This document shows positions 1 through 7,154 of a DNA stretch of 37,776 bases, piece after piece. Within the stretch, counting starts at the first letter, position 1; each line of letters starts with the position of its first letter. Source of the stretch: Prevotellaceae bacterium (GTDB lineage: Bacteria > Bacteroidota > Bacteroidia > Bacteroidales > Bacteroidaceae); contig JAGKTZ010000011.1 of assembly GCA_021153165.1 (NCBI GenBank), positions 1 through 37,776 of the forward strand. Direction: 5' to 3'. The translations under genes were made by a program, and so were the position numbers. The notes under the pieces were generated by a model. That model saw nothing but the letters and a program-made list of their open reading frames with translations. It searched no databases and was not told the DNA's origin.

Positions 1-172
1 GTAGAATGTGTTTTACTTAAAAGTCTCCTTCCTTAGACGACAATGCTCGTGCGTAGTAAATGCTGTTGGGGACTCCATGAAGCGTTTCCCCTGTCTGGCC
101 GAAGTAGACGCAGGTGAAAAACCGATTAAGGCGCAATTTTTGATATTAAAACAAAATTCTTCATTCTTTCAC

Positions 173-203
173 TTTGTACAACCCCATCCAAGTGTTATCT
201 TTG
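173..203 (+). promoter_or_regulatory. Bacteroidetes-type promoter of the GHL10 lipoprotein gene
   Basis: TATCTTTG at 196-203 fits the Bacteroidetes -7 element TAnnTTTG. TTTG at 173-176 lies 19 nt upstream and fits the -33 element. The start codon is 37 nt downstream. Bases 1-172 hold no gene that I can support. Confidence 0.7.
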
Positions 204-240
204 CATAATAAAATGTATAACAACTCAAATAAACTAAATA

Positions 241-1791
241 ATGCGTAAAAAATCGTCCATTTTATCCCTTTCCACATTCTTGAGCTTGATCGCTTTCTCT
301 CTTTTGTCTACCTTCCAGTCTTGTAGGATAGTGCAAGCAGATCGGACACAAACCAACATACACAAGCGCGAGTTTCGTGGAGCTTGGATTCAGGTCATCA
401 ACGGACAATTCCAAGGAATGGGACGCGATGCGATGCAAGCCAATCTGACCAATCAATTGAACGAACTGCAAGCGTGCGGTGTCAATGCTATCATCTTCCA
501 GGTCAGAGGCGAGGCCGATGCGCTGTACCAAAGTCCATACGAACCCTGGAGCCGCTACTTGACTGGCGAACAGGGTGTGGCGCCCAACCCCTATTGGGAC
601 CCCTTGGCTTGGATGGTACAGGAATGTCATAAGCGTGGTATGGAATTGCACGCGTGGATCAACCCCTTCCGTGCGAAGACTAAGGGCACCACTAAACTTG
701 CGGCAACACACCCCTATTCCATGCATCCCGAGCGCTTCTTCGAATATGACGGCCTTTATATCTTCGATCCCGGATTGGCAGAGAATCGTGAATACATCTG
801 CCGTGTAGCAGCCGATATCGTACGCCGCTATGACGTGGACGGACTTCACATCGACGACTATTTCTATCCATACCCCGTAGCGGGCAAGACTATTCCCGAC
901 GAAAAGACCTATCAAGCGCATCGCAATGGTATTCCTGATATCAACGACTGGCGTCGCGAGAATGTGAACCGTTTCGTGCGTCAGCTGAATGACTCGATAC
1001 ATGCGGCTAAACCTTGGGTGAAGTTTGGTATCTCGCCATTCGGTATCTATCACAATGCGAAGAGCGGCAGTTTAGTGCCTGGTAGCAAGACCAATGGTTT
1101 GCAAAACTATGACGACCTCTATGCTGATGTACTCTACTGGATAGACAAGGGGTGGGTAGATTATACCGCACCACAACTCTACTGGGAAATCGGACACAAG
1201 GCCGCCGACCACGAGACGCTCGTGAAATGGTGGGCAGATTATGCTTCGGCACGCCCACTCTTCATCGGGCAAGATGTCGAACGCACAGTCAGAGCAAAGG
1301 ATTTGAAAGACCCCTCGCAAAATCAAATGGCAGAAAAATTCCGCTTGCAACGCTCCACACCAGGCGTGCAGGGCAGTTGCCTGTGGTACTCGGCAGCCGT
1401 AGTGCGCAACGAGGGCGGATATGCTACACAACTGAAGGAAAACTATCATCGCAACCTTGCGCTGCAACCCAAGATGAAGCACATCGACGACAAGGCACCA
1501 GGCAAACCACGCGGCGTCAAGGCGATGTGGATGCCCGATGGCTACTACCTCTTCTGGACTGCACCTCGAGCAAAGAATGAACTGGATAAAGCCAATTGGT
1601 ATGCGATTTATCGATTCAAAAAGGGCGAAAAGGTGGATTTGGGAAATAACGGCAATCTGCTGACATTGACACAAAGCACAATGTACAAATTGCCCTACGA
1701 AAACGGCAAAACTAAATATACCTACGTCGTGACAGCCCTGGACCGCTTGCAAAACGAATCTTCAGGCGTATCTGTAAAGGTGAAACTCTAA
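241..1791 (+). CDS. GHL10-family (DUF187/YngK/DigH-like) glycoside hydrolase lipoprotein
   Basis: A 516-residue exported protein. The N-terminus is a hydrophobic signal ending in F-Q-S-C (Cys28), so it is probably a lipoprotein. Residues about 43-400 look like the glycosyl-hydrolase-like 10 (PF02638) TIM barrel: REFRGAWIQV at the start, the AWINPFRA strand, and DGLHIDDYFYPYP carrying paired acidic residues. The C-terminal ~90 residues resemble a fibronectin III-like domain. From established knowledge, E. coli DigH (YddW) of this family cleaves peptidoglycan glycan strands stripped of peptides, so a cell-wall role is plausible; the substrate here is inferred. The gene has its own promoter and stands 99 bp before thrA. 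Confidence 0.8.
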   Translation: MRKKSSILSLSTFLSLIAFSLLSTFQSCRIVQADRTQTNIHKREFRGAWIQVINGQFQGMGRDAMQANLTNQLNELQACGVNAIIFQVRGEADALYQSPYEPWSRYLTGEQGVAPNPYWDPLAWMVQECHKRGMELHAWINPFRAKTKGTTKLAATHPYSMHPERFFEYDGLYIFDPGLAENREYICRVAADIVRRYDVDGLHIDDYFYPYPVAGKTIPDEKTYQAHRNGIPDINDWRRENVNRFVRQLNDSIHAAKPWVKFGISPFGIYHNAKSGSLVPGSKTNGLQNYDDLYADVLYWIDKGWVDYTAPQLYWEIGHKAADHETLVKWWADYASARPLFIGQDVERTVRAKDLKDPSQNQMAEKFRLQRSTPGVQGSCLWYSAAVVRNEGGYATQLKENYHRNLALQPKMKHIDDKAPGKPRGVKAMWMPDGYYLFWTAPRAKNELDKANWYAIYRFKKGEKVDLGNNGNLLTLTQSTMYKLPYENGKTKYTYVVTALDRLQNESSGVSVKVKL

Positions 1792-1846
1792 TCGAAATAG
1801 AGAGCATAGAGCATAGGTATTCAGTCATAGGCAATAGAACCAAATC

Positions 1847-1864
1847 TTTAGTCCCGTGACTAAA
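1847..1864 (+). promoter_or_regulatory. Small hairpin in the thrA leader
   Basis: TTTAGTC at 1847-1853 and GACTAAA at 1858-1864 form a perfect 7-bp stem with a CCGT loop, 26 nt before thrA. No T-run follows on +, so it is not a standard terminator for the upstream gene. I see no clear promoter or leader peptide in this gap. Confidence 0.35.
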
Positions 1865-1890
1865 AACTTGAAACCTCAATAATATATATA

Positions 1891-4377
1891 ATGAGCACAA
1901 ACAACGTATCTAGCACCTCTGCTACATCAACCCCAACCCACTTTGTCGGTGGGCACGTGTTGAAGTTCGGTGGCAGTTCGGTGGGCACACCAGAGAGTAT
2001 TCGTTGTGTCAAAGATATTGTAGAAAAATGTCAATATCCTGTCATCGTAGTCGTATCAGCACTGCGTGGCGTGACAGATCAACTGATAGACTTGTCGCAC
2101 GAAGCCTCTTGTGGCGGCGATGCTTACCGTCAGGGCGTCGATGCTTTGCGTCAGCGCCATCATGGTATGATTGCAGAAGTCATTGCTCCCGAGTCGCAGG
2201 CACAAGTACTGCGTCAGGTGGATAGTTTGGTAGACGATCTGGACAGTATCCTGTATGGCGTATCATTGATCCAAGACCTGACAGCTAAGACGGCAGACGC
2301 TATTGTCGCTTATGGTGAACGTCTTTCCTCTACAATTTGTGCCGCACTTTTCGATAATGCCCTTCTGCTCGATTCGCGAGACTTTATCAAAACGAATAAA
2401 TCCGGAGAAAAACATCTGGTAGACTTCGACTCGACAAACCGATTGATACTTGAAACTTTCGCAAATATCAATCAAACTATAGTAGTGGGCGGATTTATTT
2501 CCTCAGACCTCAATAGCGGTGCAACTACTAACCTAGGCCGTGGAGGTTCAGACTATACCGCCGCGATTTTGGCTGCTGCACTCAATGCCGAGGCTTTGGA
2601 AATCTGGACCGACGTGGATGGTTTCATGACCGCCGACCCGCGCATTATTCCCAGCGCCTATACGATAGACGAACTCTCGTACAACGAAGCAATGGAACTC
2701 TGCAACTTCGGCGCCAAGGTCGTTTATCCTCCAACGATATACCCTATTTGTGCAAAGAATATCCCCATTCTTGTCAAGAATACTTTCAACGCACAAGGCA
2801 AAGGCACCGTCATCAGCAGCAATGCCAAACCAAGCGAAAGACCTATTCGCGGTATTTCTTCGGTCAACGAAATGAGCATGGTGACAGTCAGCGGACCTTC
2901 GATGGTAGGTGTGATCGGTGTGAACCGCCGTATTTTCTCAACACTCACAGCTGGTGGTATCAGTGTATTTATGGTCGCACAAACGGCGTCTGAGACCAGT
3001 ACGTCGATGTGTGTCACACCAAGCGAAGGACCACGTGCTTGCGAACTGCTGGACAGAGAATTCGAAAAAGAAATAGAAGACGGGGCGATGAACAAAGCCC
3101 TGCTCGCTGAAAATATTGCTACCGTGGCCGTGGTCGGTGAGGGTATGAAATATACACCTGGTATCGCAGGAAAACTCTTTAGTGTCCTTGGCAGAAATGG
3201 TATCAACACTTATGCCATGGCCTTTGGTGCGCTGGAATTGAACTTGTCTTTCGTCGTCGACAGAAGTTGTCTGCGCAAAACCCTCAATGTACTGCACGAC
3301 AGTTTTTTTCTGAGTGAGTACCAGGAGTTGAATATTTTCCTCTGTGGTACGGGTACTGTCGGTGGAAGTCTTCTTCAACAAATCGCAGCTCAGCGAGAAA
3401 TTCTGATGAAGGAGCATAGTTTGAAATTAAACCTGGTCGGCGTGTGTGGCAGAAGCAAGGCGGTGTACAATCGCGCCGGCATCGACGCAGCAAACTACCG
3501 CGAAGCTATGCAACACGGCGAAAAGGGTGGGGTAGAGCAGATGGTGAAGGAAATCATCAAGATGAATATCTTCAACTCTGTATTCGTGGATTGCACAGCC
3601 AGCGAAGAAGTGGCAGCATGCTACGAAACTTTGCTCGCACACAACGTCTCGGTCGTAGCAGCTAACAAAGTGGCAGCATCATCCGCTTATGAAAACTACG
3701 CACGTCTGAAGCATATTGCTCGCGAACGCGGCGTGAAGTTCCTGTTTGAGACCAACGTCGGAGCAGGTCTACCCATTATTAATACGATCAACGACCTGCG
3801 TTCATCAGGCGACGGCATCTTGCGCATCGAAGCTGTATTGAGCGGCACACTAAACTTTATCTTCAATCATCTTTCGGCAGAAGTAAGTTTCAGTCAGGCC
3901 GTGAAGCAAGCACAAGAGCAAGGCTATAGCGAACCCGACCCCCGCATAGATCTTTCCGGCAAAGATGTGATACGCAAACTGACCATCTTGGCACGCGAAA
4001 GCGGACATGTGCTCAATGCCGAAGATGTGGAGCGCCGAGACTTTATCTCGTCAGAATTGTTCCAAGGTTCGTTGGAAGAGTTTTGGGAAAAGTTGCCTGC
4101 ACTCGACGCAGATTTTGAAAAAGACCGTCAACGCTTGGTAGCAGATGGTAAGAAATGGCGATTTGTCGCTACCTGGGCAGAAGGAAAGGCTAGTGTCGGA
4201 TTGCAGGAGATTCCCCTCGGCCACCCCTTCTATGACCTCGAAGGTTCTAATAATATTATATTGCTCACCACAGAACGCTATCGCGAATATCCCATGCTTA
4301 TCCAGGGCTATGGAGCAGGTGCAGAGGTGACAGCAGCAGGTGTTTTTGCAGATATCATGCGTGTAGCAAATATTTAA
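1891..4377 (+). CDS. thrA: Bifunctional aspartokinase / homoserine dehydrogenase
   Basis: An 828-residue fusion that catalyses the first step (aspartate phosphorylation) and the third step (aspartate semialdehyde to homoserine) of the threonine/methionine branch in the cytoplasm. The kinase begins at VLKFGGSSVG (residues 23-32). A regulatory ACT-type region lies near 320-470, and the dehydrogenase NAD(P)-binding motif G-T-G-T-V-G-G starts the second half near residue 483. Length matches the ThrA fusion family (about 810-820). The N-terminus has an extra Ser/Thr-rich segment of about 20 residues before the kinase core. Homoserine kinase and threonine synthase genes are not in the window, so thrA appears uncoupled from them here. 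Confidence 0.95.
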   Translation: MSTNNVSSTSATSTPTHFVGGHVLKFGGSSVGTPESIRCVKDIVEKCQYPVIVVVSALRGVTDQLIDLSHEASCGGDAYRQGVDALRQRHHGMIAEVIAPESQAQVLRQVDSLVDDLDSILYGVSLIQDLTAKTADAIVAYGERLSSTICAALFDNALLLDSRDFIKTNKSGEKHLVDFDSTNRLILETFANINQTIVVGGFISSDLNSGATTNLGRGGSDYTAAILAAALNAEALEIWTDVDGFMTADPRIIPSAYTIDELSYNEAMELCNFGAKVVYPPTIYPICAKNIPILVKNTFNAQGKGTVISSNAKPSERPIRGISSVNEMSMVTVSGPSMVGVIGVNRRIFSTLTAGGISVFMVAQTASETSTSMCVTPSEGPRACELLDREFEKEIEDGAMNKALLAENIATVAVVGEGMKYTPGIAGKLFSVLGRNGINTYAMAFGALELNLSFVVDRSCLRKTLNVLHDSFFLSEYQELNIFLCGTGTVGGSLLQQIAAQREILMKEHSLKLNLVGVCGRSKAVYNRAGIDAANYREAMQHGEKGGVEQMVKEIIKMNIFNSVFVDCTASEEVAACYETLLAHNVSVVAANKVAASSAYENYARLKHIARERGVKFLFETNVGAGLPIINTINDLRSSGDGILRIEAVLSGTLNFIFNHLSAEVSFSQAVKQAQEQGYSEPDPRIDLSGKDVIRKLTILARESGHVLNAEDVERRDFISSELFQGSLEEFWEKLPALDADFEKDRQRLVADGKKWRFVATWAEGKASVGLQEIPLGHPFYDLEGSNNIILLTTERYREYPMLIQGYGAGAEVTAAGVFADIMRVANI

Positions 4378-4420
4378 GGTGATATCGTAAATATCTAAAG
4401 TAAGGTAGAAAAAATAAATC

Positions 4421-4476
4421 TTAACCAAAACTTAACAATATTTTAACGGGTTAGTAACAAAAGGTTAATATTTTTG
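4421..4476 (+). promoter_or_regulatory. PHO-box-like repeat array and promoter of the phosphate transporter
   Basis: Hexamers TTAACC (4421), TTAACA (4432), TTAACG (4443), GTAACA (4454) and TTAATA (4465) recur at exactly 11 bp. This is the spacing and sequence known for PhoB/PhoP boxes, for example TTAACA repeats in Bacillus. The array runs directly into a -7 element TATTTTTG at 4469-4476, with no good -33 TTG, as expected for an activator-dependent promoter. The next gene is a phosphate transporter 47 nt away. The repeat pattern is seen directly; binding by a PhoB-like regulator is inferred. Confidence 0.6.
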
Positions 4477-4516
4477 CCAACGATTATTGGTAAGCATATT
4501 AATTTTTTACTAACCC
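4448..4516 (+). promoter_or_regulatory. Large nested dyad before the PiT start codon
   Basis: Three nested arm pairs surround the loop CGATTA: GGGTTAGTAA (4448-4457) with TTACTAACCC (4507-4516), TTAATAT (4465-4471) with ATATTAA (4496-4502), and TTGCCAA (4474-4480) with TTGGTAA (4487-4493, one G-T pair). A short T-run follows at once and then the start codon at 4524. In read-through RNA from thrA this could act as a terminator. A transcript starting near 4483 would lack the left arms. Confidence 0.5.
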
Positions 4517-4523
4517 TTTTTAT

Positions 4524-6794
4524 ATGGAAACAATTTATTTAGGAATAGTGATTTTCCTGTTCGTCCTGGCTATCTTCGACCTTTGGGTAGGAGTGAGCAA
4601 TGACGCAGTGAACTTTCTAAATTCCGCTATTGGTTCGAAGGCTGCAAAATTCCGTACTATCGTGATTATTGCAGCTATTGGTGTATTTTGTGGAGCAGTG
4701 ATGAGCGATGGCATGATGGACATCGCGCGCCACGGGGTCTTCCGACCAGAAATGTTCTATTTCAAAGAAATTATGTACATTCTCCTGGCGGTGATGGTCA
4801 CAGACATCGTGCTGTTGGATGTCTTCAATACTTTGGGCATGCCTACGTCTACTACCGTTTCGATGGTATTTGAATTGCTCGGAGCTACGTTTGCGCTGAC
4901 TCTCTTCAAAATGCTTGATTCGGCAGCGGCGGGTCTTTCTTACGGTGACTTTATGAATACCGACAAGGCTTTGCAGATGATCGTTGCTATCTTCCTGTCT
5001 GTGGCTATAGCCTTTGTTTTTGGTACCTTGGTACAATATCTGGCGCGCATCGTCTTTACCTTTAATTACCGTTCGCGCTTGCGTTGGAAGATAGGTATAT
5101 TCGGTGGCTTGGCCGTTACTTCTATTGTTTACTTCATGTTGTTTAAGGGCATGAAGCACCTGTCGTTCATGACACCAGAAGTATTGGATTACGTCAACAA
5201 CAACGTCTTGTTGCTCCTCGGTGGTTGCTTCGTCGTATTCACCATATTGATGCAGATTTTGCACTTCTTTAAGGTGAATGTGCTCCGTATTGTTGTACTG
5301 ATAGGTACTTTTGCTCTGGCTACTGCATTTGCTGGAAATGACTTGGTGAACTTCATCGGTGTGCCTTTGGCAGGTCTTTCTTCTTATGGATACTGGGCAG
5401 CGTCGGGTTTTGCAGATCCTACGCAATTTACAATGGAGCAACTCAATGGACCAGCAGACACTCATCCAATATTCCTTTATGTCGCAGGATTTATCATGGT
5501 CTTTGCCTTGGCTACGTCTAAGAAAGCACACAATGTGGTAAAGACTTCCATCAGCTTGTCAAGCAAGGACGAGGGCGAAGAGATGTTTGGTTCATCGCGC
5601 GTAGCACGTAGTCTTGTGCGCTGGGGTAATTCTGTCGGCGAGACTATGACACGTATCACGCCAGCCAAGGTGCGTCATTATATCGATAGTCGCTTCCAGG
5701 CACCTACCGAGCAAGAAGAGGTAGAAGGTGCGACATTCGACCTCGTGCGTGCTTCTATTAATCTGGTGATGGCGGCTTTGTTGATCGCCGTGGGCACATC
5801 GTTGAAATTGCCCCTCTCTACGACCTACGTCACCTTTATGGTCGCTATGGGTACAAGCCTTGCTGACCGTGCGTGGAGTCGCGAAAGCGCTGTGTTCCGT
5901 ATCACTGGTGTATTGACAGTTATTGGTGGTTGGTTGATCACTGCTGGTGTAGCCTTCACCGCTTGTTTCTTTGTTGCTTTGGCAATGTATTATGGCGGTG
6001 TAGTCGTATCTTTGCTGATTATCTCAGGTGCCGTGTTTGCATTGATTCATAGCCAAATTAAATACAAGAAGAAACAAGCCGAAATGAAGCAAGGCGATGT
6101 GCTTTTCACCCAGATGTTGCAGACACAAGACAAGACAGAGTTGGTCAAGATGCTCGAACGCCACTTCAACGTAGCCACCAGCGAGATGGTAGCCGTTTAT
6201 TCGAAGGCATTCGATGATACCGTGGGCGGTATGTTCGACGAGTCCTTGAAACCCATCCGTCGTTCGGCAAAAGTTTTGGCTGAAAATAAGCGTGAACTTA
6301 AGAATTTGCGCCGTCGCGAAATGATTTGCTTGCGCCGCACCGAACCTGCGACAGCAATTACTCTGAGCACTGCGTTCCATTTGGCTCACAATTCGCTCCG
6401 CCAAATGCACTTTGCGCTGTTGCGCGTTAATGAACCTGCGCTCGAACACGTGGATAACAACTTCACGCCAATCCCTGCAGCAGATATCCAGGCATATTTG
6501 CCAATACGTGATAAGTTCCGCAATTTGGCAGAGCGTGCAGTCGATGCGCTTCGTCAGCAACGTGTCAGTGAAATCGAACCCTTGCGTAACGAATGTGATG
6601 CTCTGCGCGATGAAGTCATAGCCTTGCGCCGCGCCTTTATCAAGGCGATGCATGCCGAGGACGTCAACTTGACATCAGCTACCCTTTACTTGCACACAGT
6701 GCAGGAAACCGAGCAAATCATCGTCGAATTGCGCCGCTTGCTCAAGAGCGTTCGCCACTTCCACGAATATGCGCTCGAAGTGACTGCTCAATAA
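4524..6794 (+). CDS. PiT-family inorganic phosphate transporter with C-terminal PhoU-like domain
   Basis: A 756-residue inner membrane phosphate:cation symporter. Both PiT signature repeats are visible: GVSNDAVNFLNSAIGSKAA near residue 23 and AGNDLVNFIGVPLAG near residue 273. About ten or more hydrophobic segments fill residues 1-250, 310-340 and 410-510. Residues about 525-756 are hydrophilic and helical and resemble the PhoU/DUF47-type tail found on large Bacteroidetes PiT proteins, possibly a cytoplasmic regulatory part. The promoter carries a PHO-box-like array, suggesting induction by phosphate starvation. A strong terminator follows. The choice of phosphate over sulfate rests on the signatures and the long C-terminal domain. 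Confidence 0.9.
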   Translation: METIYLGIVIFLFVLAIFDLWVGVSNDAVNFLNSAIGSKAAKFRTIVIIAAIGVFCGAVMSDGMMDIARHGVFRPEMFYFKEIMYILLAVMVTDIVLLDVFNTLGMPTSTTVSMVFELLGATFALTLFKMLDSAAAGLSYGDFMNTDKALQMIVAIFLSVAIAFVFGTLVQYLARIVFTFNYRSRLRWKIGIFGGLAVTSIVYFMLFKGMKHLSFMTPEVLDYVNNNVLLLLGGCFVVFTILMQILHFFKVNVLRIVVLIGTFALATAFAGNDLVNFIGVPLAGLSSYGYWAASGFADPTQFTMEQLNGPADTHPIFLYVAGFIMVFALATSKKAHNVVKTSISLSSKDEGEEMFGSSRVARSLVRWGNSVGETMTRITPAKVRHYIDSRFQAPTEQEEVEGATFDLVRASINLVMAALLIAVGTSLKLPLSTTYVTFMVAMGTSLADRAWSRESAVFRITGVLTVIGGWLITAGVAFTACFFVALAMYYGGVVVSLLIISGAVFALIHSQIKYKKKQAEMKQGDVLFTQMLQTQDKTELVKMLERHFNVATSEMVAVYSKAFDDTVGGMFDESLKPIRRSAKVLAENKRELKNLRRREMICLRRTEPATAITLSTAFHLAHNSLRQMHFALLRVNEPALEHVDNNFTPIPAADIQAYLPIRDKFRNLAERAVDALRQQRVSEIEPLRNECDALRDEVIALRRAFIKAMHAEDVNLTSATLYLHTVQETEQIIVELRRLLKSVRHFHEYALEVTAQ

Positions 6795-6830
6795 TGAATC
6801 GGCGACTTGATGTCGTGCCCTAAATAACGA

Positions 6831-6868
6831 AGATTGGAGTGCCTATGGGTGCTCCAATCTTTATTTTT
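6831..6868 (+). terminator. Rho-independent terminator of the PiT gene
   Basis: AGATTGGAG at 6831-6839 pairs with CTCCAATCT at 6852-6860. The stem continues through wobble pairs to a short loop and is followed by a T-rich run (6861-6868). Confidence 0.85.
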
Positions 6869-6930
6869 CTCTTGTTTTTTTGAATGGTAAGGACTGCAAT
6901 TTTACAAGCATTTTACCCCCTTGAAAAAAA

Positions 6931-7008
6931 CCTAGACCTTTTTTTAACGAGACGTCGCGAAATTTAAAAAAGGTTAGACTTTTTTTTAACGAGGCGTCGC
7001 GAAATTTA
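6931..7008 (+). repeat. Tandem pair of an intergenic AT-rich repeat
   Basis: Two direct copies of about 37 bp lie at 6931-6966 and 6972-7008. Each has a TAGAC core, a run of T, then AACGAGRCGTCGCG and AAATTTA. The second copy contains AAAAAAGGTTAGAC followed by a T-run, which recurs inverted at 26052-26072. No protein is coded here. The rest of the 6795-7154 gap holds only the terminator upstream and the promoter of the next gene. Confidence 0.7.
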
Positions 7009-7114
7009 TTTTGCTTTTTTCATGGGATATTATGAAAAAGGTGGTTTGTCGCAGAGACTATACACTTTTGTATGAAAAAAAGTGATAAAAGTGTGTAGTT
7101 GTAATACTTTTTTA

Positions 7115-7122
7115 TAAATTTG
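7115..7122 (+). promoter_or_regulatory. Promoter -7 element of the secreted anchor-J protein gene
   Basis: TAAATTTG matches TAnnTTTG, 32 nt before the start codon. No convincing -33 element is seen at the usual distance. Confidence 0.5.
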
Positions 7123-7154
7123 CAAACAAATGTAAACACAAAAGCTATTCTGTT

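Noticed and set aside
1..150. Short minus-strand frame that might be the end of a gene
   Set aside because: Only about 40 codons, no ATG, and stops close upstream; it cannot be supported.
8..208. 66-residue open frame at the left end on +
   Set aside because: It overlaps the promoter of the GHL10 gene, has no recognisable features and unusual composition.
262..1053. 263-residue minus-strand frame
   Set aside because: It is antisense to the GHL10 gene, whose domain motifs are clear; composition is that of a shadow frame.
4617..5531. 304-residue minus-strand frame
   Set aside because: It is antisense to the transmembrane part of the PiT gene and rich in His, Gln and Arg, as expected for the shadow of hydrophobic codons.
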